Positions 24,158 through 33,418 of a stretch of 44,349 nt of DNA are shown here, piece by piece. Position numbers and translations under genes: made by a program. Origin of the DNA: Mycobacterium sp. 852013-50091_SCH5140682 (lineage in GTDB: Bacteria; Actinomycetota; Actinomycetes; Mycobacteriales; Mycobacteriaceae); NCBI RefSeq assembly GCF_001665685.1, contig NZ_LZTB01000091.1, positions 1-44,349 of the forward strand, written 5' to 3'. The notes under the pieces were generated by a model. That model did not search any database. It saw only the letters and a list, made by a program, of their open reading frames with translations, and had not been told where the DNA came from. Within the stretch, counting starts at the first letter, position 1. Each line of letters begins with the position of its first letter.

Positions 24158-26166
24158 GAGCTCCCACGCCGGAATCCGACTTCCCCAAGGACATCACCGA
24201 CCTGCTCGCGGTCGCCGTCGACGGACTGGGTGGCGCACGCCGCACCGGTCAGATCGAGATGACGCAGGCTGTCGCGCACGCCTTCGAATCCGGTGAGCAC
24301 CTGGCCGTGCAGGCCGGCACCGGAACCGGCAAATCGCTTGCCTACCTGGTCCCGGCGATCGCGCACGCCCTGGCCACCGAGCAACCGGTCGTCGTCTCGA
24401 CCGCCACCATCGCGCTGCAGCGTCAGCTGGTGGATCGGGACCTGCCCCGGCTCGTGGAGTCGCTGGCCGGTGCGCTCCCCCGTCGCCCCACCTTCGCACT
24501 GCTGAAAGGCCGGGGAAACTACCTGTGCCTCAACAAGATCCACAACGGTGCCGGCGAACCGGAGGACCGCCCACAGGATGAGTTGTTCTCACCGATGGCC
24601 ATCAGCGCGATGGGTCGCGACGTGCAGCGCCTGCTGGATTGGTCATCGGACACCGAGACCGGCGACCGCGACGAGGTGACGCCGGGCGTGCCGGACCGCT
24701 CCTGGAGCCAGGTCAGCGTCTCGGCGCGCGAGTGCGTCGGCGTGTCACGCTGCCAGTACGGCACCGACTGCTTCGCCGAGCGGGCCCGCGGCCTGGCCGG
24801 CGCCGCCGACGTGGTGGTGACCAACCACGCCCTGCTGGCCATCGATGCCCTCTCCGATTTCGCGGTGCTGCCCGAGTACGAACTGCTGGTCGTCGACGAA
24901 GCCCACGAGCTGGCCGACCGCGTCACCGGGGTGGCCACCGGCGAACTCTCCCCGACATCGATGGCCGTGGCACATCGACGAGCCGCCAGGCTGGTGGATC
25001 CGGAACTCGCAGAACGTTTCGAGGCCACCATCGCGACGCTGTCCTCACTGCTGCACGACACCGAACCCGGCCGCATCGACGTGCTCGACGACGAACTGGC
25101 CACCTATCTGACGGCGCTGCGCGATGCCGCCAACAAGGCCAGGATGGCGATCGACACCGCGCCGAGCGATCCGAAGGCCGCGGTCGCCCGCAACGAGGCG
25201 GTGACCGCGCTGACCGATGTCGACGACACCGCCACCCGCATCCTGTCGTCGTTCGTCCCGGCCATCCCGGACCGCACCGATGTCGTCTGGCTCGACCATG
25301 AGGAGTCGCGCGGTACGGTCCGCACCATCCTGCGGGTGGCCCCGCTCACCGTGTCAGGATTGTTGCGCACCAGGCTCTTTGACCACACCACGGCAGTGCT
25401 GACCTCGGCCACCCTGAGCCTTGGTGGCAACTTCGACGCCATGGCAAGGGCGTGGGGCCTGGCCAAACCGGACGACTCCGAGGGCACGACGACACCGGGC
25501 TGGCGCGGCATCGACGTCGGGTCGCCGTTCGAGCATGCCAAATCCGGAATCCTCTACGTCGCCAAGCATTTGCCGCCACCTGGCCGCGACGGAGCCGGCG
25601 ACGACACCCTCGACGAGATCGAAGGTCTGATCACCGCGGCGGGCGGTCGCACGCTGGGCCTGTTCTCCTCGATGCGGGCCGCGAAGGCTGCCGCTGAAGT
25701 CATGCGCGAGCGCCTCGACACCCCGGTGCTGTGTCAGGGTGACGACACCACTTCAGCTCTGGTGCAACAGTTTTCAGACGACCCTGAGACCTCACTTTTC
25801 GGCACCCTGTCGCTATGGCAAGGCGTCGACGTGCCGGGGCCTTCGCTGTCGTTGGTGCTGATCGACCGGATTCCGTTCCCCCGCCCCGACGATCCGCTGC
25901 TGACGGCGCGGCAGCGGGCGATCAGTGCCCGCGGCGGCAACGGTTTCATGGCGGTCGCGGCCAATCACGCGGCGCTGCTGCTGGCGCAGGGCGCGGGTCG
26001 ACTACTGCGCCACACCGACGACCGCGGTGTGGTCGCGGTGCTCGATTCCCGGCTGGCAACCGCCCGCTACGGCGGATACCTGCGCGCGTCGCTGCCACCG
26101 TTCTGGTCCACCACCGACGGCGACCGGGTCCGTCAGGCCCTGCGCCGATTGCGTGGCGGCAGCTGA
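24085..26166 (+). CDS. dinG: DinG/XPD-type ATP-dependent DNA helicase (start codon anomalous)
   Basis: The helicase has Walker A AGTGTGKS, DEAH box VVDEAHELAD, iron-sulfur cysteines in ECVGVSRCQYGTDC plus NYLC, and motif VI ending in QGAGRLLRH. Such helicases unwind damaged or structured DNA 5' to 3'. The start is odd. The only canonical in-frame start upstream of the conserved region is GTG 24085, inside pncB and without a ribosome site. AGGAG at 24156-24160, right at the pncB stop, is followed after five bases by ACG CCG GAA, just where an ATG would be expected. ACG at 24166 may therefore be a mutated or non-canonical start giving a protein of about 667 residues, close to the M. tuberculosis orthologue. 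Confidence 0.88.
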   Translation: MGRAQTLPRRTGHRHPHGARPGTLGAPTPESDFPKDITDLLAVAVDGLGGARRTGQIEMTQAVAHAFESGEHLAVQAGTGTGKSLAYLVPAIAHALATEQPVVVSTATIALQRQLVDRDLPRLVESLAGALPRRPTFALLKGRGNYLCLNKIHNGAGEPEDRPQDELFSPMAISAMGRDVQRLLDWSSDTETGDRDEVTPGVPDRSWSQVSVSARECVGVSRCQYGTDCFAERARGLAGAADVVVTNHALLAIDALSDFAVLPEYELLVVDEAHELADRVTGVATGELSPTSMAVAHRRAARLVDPELAERFEATIATLSSLLHDTEPGRIDVLDDELATYLTALRDAANKARMAIDTAPSDPKAAVARNEAVTALTDVDDTATRILSSFVPAIPDRTDVVWLDHEESRGTVRTILRVAPLTVSGLLRTRLFDHTTAVLTSATLSLGGNFDAMARAWGLAKPDDSEGTTTPGWRGIDVGSPFEHAKSGILYVAKHLPPPGRDGAGDDTLDEIEGLITAAGGRTLGLFSSMRAAKAAAEVMRERLDTPVLCQGDDTTSALVQQFSDDPETSLFGTLSLWQGVDVPGPSLSLVLIDRIPFPRPDDPLLTARQRAISARGGNGFMAVAANHAALLLAQGAGRLLRHTDDRGVVAVLDSRLATARYGGYLRASLPPFWSTTDGDRVRQALRRLRGGS

Positions 26167-26182
26167 GGTTGCGCGTTTTCAC

Positions 26183-26196
26183 TATCCTGTAGCTCC
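26183..26196 (+). promoter_or_regulatory. Leaderless-type promoter of the lipoprotein peptidase
   Basis: TATCCT at 26183-26188 is followed by eight bases and the ATG at 26197. There is no Shine-Dalgarno-like sequence between the dinG stop and this start. Confidence 0.4.
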
Positions 26197-27639
26197 ATGA
26201 GTCGACGGCGCCTGACCCGTATCGCGATCGCCGCGTGCGCGGTGCTGCCGGTCCTGTCCTGCTCGACCGTGCTGCCGGGCAATCCCGTGTCGGTATTCGC
26301 CGATCCGTTCTCGGTGGCAGGCATGCCCGCGACCGACGGGCCCAGCGGGCTGCGGCCCAACGCCGAAGCGGGCACGCGCGACGTCACCGGCACCGACAAC
26401 GGCGACGTCGACAAGCTGGCGGGCGACGCCGTCAGCGACATCGAAGACTTCTGGCACACCGCCTACTCCGACTCGTTCGACGGGGCGTTCGAACCGGTGT
26501 CCGAACTGATGTCGTGGGACGCGCACGGATACGACGGAGAGTTCTGCGGCGAGAGCACCTACGGGCTGGTCAACGCCGCGTTCTGCAAGCTAGACCGCAC
26601 CATCGGCTGGGACCGCGGCGTGCTGATGCCCTCGCTGCGCAAGGACGGCGGCGACATGGCCGCCGTGCTGGTGCTGGCCCACGAATACGGACATTCGGTG
26701 CAGCAACAGGCCAAACTCATCACCAGAGGAACCCCGACGCTGGTATCCGAACAGCAGGCCGACTGCCTGGCAGGCACGTACATGCGGTGGGTGGCCGAGG
26801 GCAACTCGCCCCGCTTCACGCTCAACACCGGCGAGGGGCTCAACAACGTGCTGGCCGCCGTGATCGCGTTCCGCGACCCGCTGCAAAGCGAGGACGACGC
26901 GCAAGCCGGCGTGAACGAACACGGGTCGGCCTTCGAGCGGGTCTCGGCTTTCCAGTTCGGCTTCACCGACGGCCCGTCGGCCTGCGCGGCGATCGACGTC
27001 AAGGAGATCAAGCAGCGTCGCGGGGACCTTCCGGTCCTGCTACCCGAGGATCAGTCCGGTGAACTGCCGATCACCGAGAAGTGGGTGCGCGCGATGGTCG
27101 ACGCGCTGAACACGATATTCAAACCGGCCAAACCGCCGCAGCTCAGTTTCTCTGCCGACGATGCGAAGACCTGCCCCAACGCCAGGCCCAGTCCCCCGGC
27201 CTCATATTGCCCGGCCACCAACACCATCGTCGTCGACCTCAACGACCTCGCGGCGATGGGCGTCAAGAACGAGGACGACGGGGCCATGGCTCCGGCCAAC
27301 GGGGACAACACCGCCTTCTCGGTCCTGACGTCGCGGTACATGCTGTCCCTGCAAAACGCCCGTGGCGTACCACTGAACAACGCGAAAGCCGCCCTGCGGA
27401 CCGCATGCCTGACCGGGGTGGCCAACGCCAAGCTCAGCAAGAACCTGACCATGAGCAACGGCGACAGCATCGTGCTGACCGCGGGCGATATCGACGAGGC
27501 GGTGTCGGGCATTCTCACCAACGGGTTGGTGGCCAGTGACGTCAACGGCGAATCGGTGCCGTCGGGCTTCTCCCGCATCGACGCGTTCCGGCTCGGTGTG
27601 CTCGGCGACGCCGAGCGCTGCTTCAAGCGATTCGACTGA
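26197..27639 (+). CDS. Secreted lipoprotein, neutral zinc metallopeptidase
   Basis: 480 residues. The N-terminus is a lipoprotein signal peptide: basic MSRRR, hydrophobic core, then VLSC with Cys22 as lipid anchor. The zinc motif is H162-EYGH166, followed about 25 residues later by SEQQADCLAG, which supplies the third ligand. This is the pattern of the putative neutral zinc metallopeptidase (YpfJ-like) family. A second half of about 200 residues has no enzyme motif I recognise. It probably acts in the cell envelope; substrates are unknown. It is convergent with the Vgb-like gene, with 14 bases between. Confidence 0.85.
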   Translation: MSRRRLTRIAIAACAVLPVLSCSTVLPGNPVSVFADPFSVAGMPATDGPSGLRPNAEAGTRDVTGTDNGDVDKLAGDAVSDIEDFWHTAYSDSFDGAFEPVSELMSWDAHGYDGEFCGESTYGLVNAAFCKLDRTIGWDRGVLMPSLRKDGGDMAAVLVLAHEYGHSVQQQAKLITRGTPTLVSEQQADCLAGTYMRWVAEGNSPRFTLNTGEGLNNVLAAVIAFRDPLQSEDDAQAGVNEHGSAFERVSAFQFGFTDGPSACAAIDVKEIKQRRGDLPVLLPEDQSGELPITEKWVRAMVDALNTIFKPAKPPQLSFSADDAKTCPNARPSPPASYCPATNTIVVDLNDLAAMGVKNEDDGAMAPANGDNTAFSVLTSRYMLSLQNARGVPLNNAKAALRTACLTGVANAKLSKNLTMSNGDSIVLTAGDIDEAVSGILTNGLVASDVNGESVPSGFSRIDAFRLGVLGDAERCFKRFD

Positions 27640-27653
27640 CAGCCGAGGACAAT

Positions 27654-28529
27654 TCAGTTCGGCATGCGCAGCACGAAGCCGGACTCCAGCGCCACCCAGG
27701 CGGCACCGTCCGGACCGATCGCCAGCCCGTGTGGCTCACTGCCCGACGGCAGGTCGACGGTGACCACCTCGCCGTCGTCGCTGACTCGTGCCAATTGATC
27801 TGAGCCCCATAGGCTTACCCACACTCCACCCGACGGGTCGGCGACCACGGCATGCGGTTTGCCAGGCAGATCCAATTCCTGGATGGCATCGTCCATCGGG
27901 ATGCGGCCCAACTTGTCGGCGCGGATCTCGGTGAACCACACCGCATCGTCATGGCTCGCTGCGATTCCGACCGGACCCGCTGCGGGCGTGGGCAATTGAC
28001 GTTTGGTGAGCGTGCCCCTAGCGTCTAGACCTCCTCGCGTGCGGGCCAGCGTCAGCCTGCCGACCGCATTCCCCTCGTTGAGGGTGAACCACAGTGCGTC
28101 GTCGGGACCACGGGTGATCATCGACGGCATGCCGCCCACGGTCGCCTCGGTGGTGATCTCGCCTGCGGTGCTGATCCGGCCGATCACCCCGGACGTCATC
28201 GCGGTGAACCACAACGCCTCGTCGGGCCCCGTGACTATGCCGAAAGGGGCACTGCCGGAGGTCAATTCGAACTCCGACTGCTCACCCGCAACGGTGATCC
28301 GACCGATCCGGTCGTCCCCGCTGCGAGTGAACCACAGCGCACCATCAGGACCCGCGGTGATGATCGACGGCCGCGAACCCTCACCCACCGCATGGACGGC
28401 GACCTCACCGCCGGCGGAGATCCGTGCGACAGCCCCGGCGTGCACCAGCGTCACCCACATGGCGCCGTCGGGGCCAGCCGTCAATGCGTACGGACCGCCG
28501 TCGACAGCGACTTTGAGTGCTGAGCTCAA
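27654..28529 (-). CDS. Virginiamycin B lyase (Vgb)-like beta-propeller protein
   Basis: 291 residues made of about six to seven repeats of the form Gly-Pro-Asp-Gly-Ala-Leu-Trp-Phe-Thr followed by a Gly-Arg-Ile strand. This is the streptogramin lyase/NHL-type propeller. Vgb opens the ester ring of type B streptogramins, but most homologues have no proven substrate, so resistance should not be assumed. An extra segment LARTRGGLDARG interrupts the fourth repeat in frame. The ATG overlaps the glgP stop by four bases, so it is expressed with glgP. Confidence 0.78.
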   Translation of the reverse strand: MSSALKVAVDGGPYALTAGPDGAMWVTLVHAGAVARISAGGEVAVHAVGEGSRPSIITAGPDGALWFTRSGDDRIGRITVAGEQSEFELTSGSAPFGIVTGPDEALWFTAMTSGVIGRISTAGEITTEATVGGMPSMITRGPDDALWFTLNEGNAVGRLTLARTRGGLDARGTLTKRQLPTPAAGPVGIAASHDDAVWFTEIRADKLGRIPMDDAIQELDLPGKPHAVVADPSGGVWVSLWGSDQLARVSDDGEVVTVDLPSGSEPHGLAIGPDGAAWVALESGFVLRMPN

Positions 28530-31129
28530 GCCAGCGTCACCAGTCCGAGTTCGTTGTCACCGGCCAGTAGCGGGTGGTGCGGGAGCACGCGCACGGTGTA
28601 GCCCACCGGCCCTGCCACCGGCAGTGGTGTGGTGGTGGAGAACACCTCGTTGCCGCCGTCGGCGGTCCCGGTGTGGGTCATCGCCACGGTGACCGGTTCG
28701 GTGATCGAGTCGGTGGCGTCGACGCGGCCCAGCACAGCTTGCACCACCACCTCCTCGGGGGCCAGGCCCGCCAGCTGCACGGTCGCCGTCAAGGTGAGCT
28801 GCGAGCCCAGCAGCGGCGTGTCGGGCAGCCCGTAGCTGTCCACGTCGGTGATCTCGATCTTGGGCCAGGCCAGCTGCGCGCGGCGCCGGTAGTCGGCCAA
28901 TTCGGCGGCAGCCCCGAACGGTTCACCCGAGGCCGGCTGGACAGTCTTGCGCAGAGACTGCGCGGCGGGCAGGTAGTACTTCTCGGTGTAGTCACGCACC
29001 ATCCGCGACGCGAGCACCTTGGGACCGAGCTCCTGCAGGGTGTGGCGCACCATCTCGACCCAGCGGGTCGGCACGCCATGTTCGTTGCGTTCGTAGAACT
29101 TCGGGGTGACCGCGTTCTCCAAGAGGTCGTAGAGCGCGGCGGCCTCCAGGTCGTCGCGGCGGCCCTCGTCGAGCAGCCCGTCGGCGGTCGGGATCTCCCA
29201 CCCGTTCTCCCCGTCGTACCACTCGTCCCACCAGCCGTCGCGGATGGACAGGTTCAGCCCGCCGTTGAGCGCGCTCTTCATCCCCGACGTGCCACACGCC
29301 TCCAACGGGCGCAGCGGGTTGTTCAGCCACACATCGCAGCCCCAGTACAGGTAGCGGGCCATCGACATGTCGTAGTCGGGCAGAAACGCGATGCGGTGCC
29401 GCACCTCGGGCCGGTCGGCGAATTTGACGATCTGCTGGATCAGCGCCTTGCCGCCGTCATCAGCCGGATGCGACTTGCCCGCCACGATCAACTGCACCGG
29501 GCGCGCCTCGTCGAGCAGCAGCGCCTGCAGGCGCTGCGGGTCACGCAGCATCAACGTCAACCGCTTGTAGGTCGGCACCCGGCGGGCGAACCCGATGGTC
29601 AGCACCGACGGATCGAAAGCCGTGGCGATCCAACCCAATTCCGCATCAGAAGCGCCGCGTTCCAGCCACGATCGGCGCAGCCGGTCGCGCACGTCGGCGA
29701 TGAGCGTTTCGCGCAGCTGCGACCGGATCCACCACAGGTGCCCCGGGTCGACCTCGTGCAGGCGCTGCCACAGAGCCGGTTCACGCAGCGACCCCAGATC
29801 ATCGGAGCCGATGAGTTCGCGACCCAGCGCCACCCACTGTGGGGCCGCCCAGGTCGGGGCGTGCACGCCGTTGGTGATCGAACCGATCGGTACCTCGTTC
29901 GGATCGAATCCCGGCCACAGGTCGTTGAACATCTCCCGGCTCACCCGCCCGTGCAGCAACGAGACACCGTTGGCGCGCTGCGCCAACCGCAAACCCATGT
30001 GCGCCATATTGAACTTCGACGGATCATCCTCGGCGCCGAACGCGATGACGCGGTCCAGCGGCACCCCGGGCAGCAGACGCGAATCACCCTGACCATGGGC
30101 AGAACTGCCGAAGTACCGCCTGACCATGTCCACCGGGAACCGGTCGATGCCCGCGGGAACTGGTGTGTGGGTGGTGAACACCGTCGAGGACCGCACCACT
30201 GTCAGCGCGGTGTCGAAGTCCAGCCCGGCGGCGACCAATTCGCGGATGCGTTCGAGCCCGAGGAAACCCGCGTGGCCCTCGTTCATGTGGAACACCTCGG
30301 GTGCGGGCAGATTTTCGGCCTCGATGAACGCCCGGATCGCCCGGATGCCGCCGATACCGGCCAGGATCTCCTGCTTGATCCGGTGCTCCTGATCTCCACC
30401 GTAGAGCCGGTCGGTCACCCCACGCAGATCGTGCTCGTTCTCCGGGATGTCAGAATCCAACAGCAGCAACGGGATTCGCCCCACCTGCGCGATCCACACC
30501 CGCGCTGCCAGCTCACGGGAATCGGGCAACGCCAGGGACACCGTCACCGCCTCGCCGGCCGCGTCGGTCAACAGGCGCAGCGGCAAACCCTGCGGATCCA
30601 GCGAGGGATAGTTCTCATGCTGCCAGCCCTCGGCGGTCAACGACTGCCGGAAATACCCCGACCGGTAGTACAGCCCGACGGCGATCAGCGGCAAACCCAG
30701 ATCCGACGCCGATTTCAGGTGGTCACCGGCCAGGATGCCCAGACCACCGGAGTAGTTGGGCAGGACCTCGGCGACACCGAACTCCATCGAGAAGTACGCG
30801 ATGCCCTTGGGCATCTCCACGCCCTCGTCGGCCTGCTGCTGATACCACAGCGGCCGGGTCAGGTAGTTGTCCAGATCCGCGGCCAACCCGTCCAGACGGC
30901 TCACAAACGACTCGTCACGGGCCAGCTCGTCGAGCCGCTTGGGGCTCACCGCGCCCAACAACGCGACCGGATCGCCGCCGGCGGTCTTCCATAACGCCTG
31001 ATCGATATCGGCGAACAAATCCTGGGTGGGCTTATCCCACGACCAGCGCAGGTTGATCGACAGGCGCTCCAGAGCCGCCAACCGCTCGGGCAAATGGGCG
31101 CGGACAGTGAACCGTCGGAGGGCTTTCAC
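28526..31129 (-). CDS. glgP: Alpha-glucan phosphorylase
   Basis: 867 residues, the size of the actinobacterial GlgP family with an N-terminal DUF3417 domain (INLRWSWDKPTQDLF). YFSMEFGVAEVLPNYSGGLG, VFHMNEGHAGF and the pyridoxal-phosphate region EACGTSGMKSALNGG are all present. It cleaves terminal alpha-1,4 glucosyl units of glucan with phosphate, giving glucose-1-phosphate or, in mycobacteria, also acting around maltose-1-phosphate metabolism. The GTG start at 31129 has AAGGTGA six bases upstream. It is divergent from glgE-glgB. Confidence 0.94.
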   Translation of the reverse strand: MKALRRFTVRAHLPERLAALERLSINLRWSWDKPTQDLFADIDQALWKTAGGDPVALLGAVSPKRLDELARDESFVSRLDGLAADLDNYLTRPLWYQQQADEGVEMPKGIAYFSMEFGVAEVLPNYSGGLGILAGDHLKSASDLGLPLIAVGLYYRSGYFRQSLTAEGWQHENYPSLDPQGLPLRLLTDAAGEAVTVSLALPDSRELAARVWIAQVGRIPLLLLDSDIPENEHDLRGVTDRLYGGDQEHRIKQEILAGIGGIRAIRAFIEAENLPAPEVFHMNEGHAGFLGLERIRELVAAGLDFDTALTVVRSSTVFTTHTPVPAGIDRFPVDMVRRYFGSSAHGQGDSRLLPGVPLDRVIAFGAEDDPSKFNMAHMGLRLAQRANGVSLLHGRVSREMFNDLWPGFDPNEVPIGSITNGVHAPTWAAPQWVALGRELIGSDDLGSLREPALWQRLHEVDPGHLWWIRSQLRETLIADVRDRLRRSWLERGASDAELGWIATAFDPSVLTIGFARRVPTYKRLTLMLRDPQRLQALLLDEARPVQLIVAGKSHPADDGGKALIQQIVKFADRPEVRHRIAFLPDYDMSMARYLYWGCDVWLNNPLRPLEACGTSGMKSALNGGLNLSIRDGWWDEWYDGENGWEIPTADGLLDEGRRDDLEAAALYDLLENAVTPKFYERNEHGVPTRWVEMVRHTLQELGPKVLASRMVRDYTEKYYLPAAQSLRKTVQPASGEPFGAAAELADYRRRAQLAWPKIEITDVDSYGLPDTPLLGSQLTLTATVQLAGLAPEEVVVQAVLGRVDATDSITEPVTVAMTHTGTADGGNEVFSTTTPLPVAGPVGYTVRVLPHHPLLAGDNELGLVTLA

Positions 31130-31332
31130 GCGACATCACCTTACTGACAAATCGCGATCTCGCAGACGATGAGCCTTGGACCACACAAAACCACACCCCT
31201 GCAGGACTGCGCGAAGGGAAATCAACACCTGCACTGCTTCTTCCCCGCCATGTTCGACCGGACACTACGGTGGGTACTGGACGCGACAGGGCAGTGCAAT
31301 GGAACAGCGTTATCCAACGTGAGGAGTGACGG

Positions 31333-33411
31333 GTGGCCGGTCGTATCGGAATCGATGACGTCGCGCCAGCGATATCCGGTGGGCGTTTCCCCGCGAAAGC
31401 CGTCGTCGGCGAAGTGGTACCGGTGCGTGCGACGGTGTGGCGCGAAGGCCACGACAAGGTGGCGGCCACCTTGGTGGTGCGCTATCACGGCACCGACTAC
31501 CCGAGACTGGCCGACGGGCCCACCCCCGCACCACCACCGGTGCCGATCCAGGACGTCGTGGCCCCCGCGACGCGGATCAAGCCGCAGGCCCTTGCGATGG
31601 CCCCGGGCGAGACCCCCGATGTGTTTCACGGCCAGTTCATCCCCGACCGGGTCGGGCTGTGGACGTTCCGGGTCGATGGGTGGGGTGATCCCATCGCGAC
31701 CTGGCGCCACGCGGTCGAGGCGAAGCTCGAGGCCGGCCAAAGCGAGGGTGAACTGTCCAACGATCTGCTCATCGGCGCGCGACTGTTGGAGCGTGCGGCC
31801 GCGGGTATGCCGCATGACCTGCGCGAACCACTGCTGTCGGCGGCGGCGGCGTTGCGGCTGCCCGGTGATCCCTTCACCCGTGCCGGCGCGGCGCTGTCCG
31901 AGCAGGTCAGTGGCCTGCTGGCGCAGTATCCGCTGCGTGAATTGCTCACCCGAGGTGAGCGCTACGGGGTGTGGGTGGACCGGCCGCTGGCCCGGTTCAG
32001 CTCCTGGTACGAGATGTTCCCGCGCTCCACCGGCGGCTGGGACGCCGACGGGCATCCCGTGCACGGCACGTTCGCCACCGCGGCCGACGCCCTGCCGCGG
32101 ATCGCTGCGATGGGCTTCAACATCGTCTACCTGCCCCCGATCCATCCGATCGGCAAAGTGCACCGCAAGGGCCGCAACAACGCGGTCACCGCCGCACCCG
32201 GCGATGTCGGATCGCCGTGGGCGATCGGCAGCGACGAAGGCGGCCACGACGCCGTACACCCGGACTTGGGGACGATAGAGGACTTCGACGCGTTCGTGGC
32301 CGCCGCCGCTGATCAGGGGCTGGAGGTGGCGCTGGATCTGGCCCTGCAGTGCGCCCCGGATCACCCGTGGGCCAAGGCGCACCGGGAATGGTTCACGGTG
32401 CTGCCCGACGGCACCATCGCCTACGCCGAGAACCCGCCCAAGAAGTACCAGGACATCTACCCGCTGAACTTCGACAACGATCCCGAGGGCCTCTACCACG
32501 AGGTGCTGCGCGTGGTGCGGTACTGGATATCGCACGGGGTCAAGGTGTTTCGGGTGGACAACCCGCACACCAAACCGCCGAACTTCTGGGCGTGGTTGAT
32601 CGCCGAGGTGAAAAACGACGATCCCGACGTGTTGTTCCTCTCCGAGGCGTTCACCCGGCCCGCGCGGCTCTACGGGCTGGCCAAGCTGGGTTTCACCCAG
32701 TCCTACACCTACTTCACCTGGCGCACCTCCAAGTGGGAGCTCACCGAATTCGGCAAGGAGATCGCCCACTACGCCGACTGCGCCCGGCTGAGCCTGTGGG
32801 TCAACACCCCCGACATCCTGCACGCCAGCCTGCAGCACGGCGGCCCCGGCATGTTCGCCATCCGCGCGGTACTCGCCGCCACTCTCAGCTCGACCTGGGG
32901 GGTGTACTCCGGCTACGAGCTCTACGAGCATCGGGCGGTGCGCGAAGGCAGCGAGGAATACCTGGACTCCGAGAAATACCAGCTGCGGCCCCGCGATTTC
33001 CAGGCGGCACTGGATGCCGGCGAATCACTGGAGCCGTTCCTCACCCGGCTCAACGAGATTCGCCGGGTGCACCCCGCGCTGCGCGAGCTGCGCAACGTGA
33101 CGTTTCACCACATCGACAACGATGCGCTGTTGGCCTACAGCAAGTTCGACCCGATCACCGGCGACACCGTGCTGGTGGTGGTGACGCTCAACGCATTCGG
33201 CCCCGAGGAATCCACGCTGTGGCTGGACATGGAGGCACTCGGAATGGAGTCCTACGACCGGTTCTGGGTCCGCGACGAGATCACCGGCGAGGAATTCCAA
33301 TGGGGCCAAGCCAACTACATCCGCATCGACCCAGCCAAAGCGGTCGCACACGTGCTGAACATGCCGCTGATACCGCAGGACAAACGACTCGACTTGCTAC
33401 GCAGGGAATGA
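31333..33411 (+). CDS. glgE: Alpha-1,4-glucan:maltose-1-phosphate maltosyltransferase
   Basis: 692 residues of the GH13_3 GlgE family. The N-terminal beta-domain is followed by a helical insert and the (beta/alpha)8 core. The nucleophile is Asp409 in VFRVDNPHTKPP, and the acid/base is Glu438 in FLSEAFTRP. It extends alpha-glucan with maltosyl units from maltose-1-phosphate. Loss is lethal in M. tuberculosis through toxic build-up of that donor. The GTG start at 31333 has GAGGAG six bases upstream. It is followed after seven bases by glgB. Confidence 0.96.
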   Translation: MAGRIGIDDVAPAISGGRFPAKAVVGEVVPVRATVWREGHDKVAATLVVRYHGTDYPRLADGPTPAPPPVPIQDVVAPATRIKPQALAMAPGETPDVFHGQFIPDRVGLWTFRVDGWGDPIATWRHAVEAKLEAGQSEGELSNDLLIGARLLERAAAGMPHDLREPLLSAAAALRLPGDPFTRAGAALSEQVSGLLAQYPLRELLTRGERYGVWVDRPLARFSSWYEMFPRSTGGWDADGHPVHGTFATAADALPRIAAMGFNIVYLPPIHPIGKVHRKGRNNAVTAAPGDVGSPWAIGSDEGGHDAVHPDLGTIEDFDAFVAAAADQGLEVALDLALQCAPDHPWAKAHREWFTVLPDGTIAYAENPPKKYQDIYPLNFDNDPEGLYHEVLRVVRYWISHGVKVFRVDNPHTKPPNFWAWLIAEVKNDDPDVLFLSEAFTRPARLYGLAKLGFTQSYTYFTWRTSKWELTEFGKEIAHYADCARLSLWVNTPDILHASLQHGGPGMFAIRAVLAATLSSTWGVYSGYELYEHRAVREGSEEYLDSEKYQLRPRDFQAALDAGESLEPFLTRLNEIRRVHPALRELRNVTFHHIDNDALLAYSKFDPITGDTVLVVVTLNAFGPEESTLWLDMEALGMESYDRFWVRDEITGEEFQWGQANYIRIDPAKAVAHVLNMPLIPQDKRLDLLRRE

Positions 33412-33418
33412 GGTCACG

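Noticed and set aside
27654..28529. Antibiotic (streptogramin) resistance gene
   Set aside because: The Vgb fold is clear, but most mycobacterial homologues have no shown lyase activity, so a resistance claim is not supported.
28574..30994. 806-residue open frame antisense to glgP
   Set aside because: It has no recognisable domain, is rich in Arg, Gln and His as expected for high-GC antisense, and lies wholly opposite a clear GlgP.
31222..32931. 569-residue open frame antisense to glgE, and similar long frames opposite the aldehyde dehydrogenase (1903-3459) and the cyclase region
   Set aside because: These are shadows caused by GC-rich third codon positions; no motifs, starts or ribosome sites support them.
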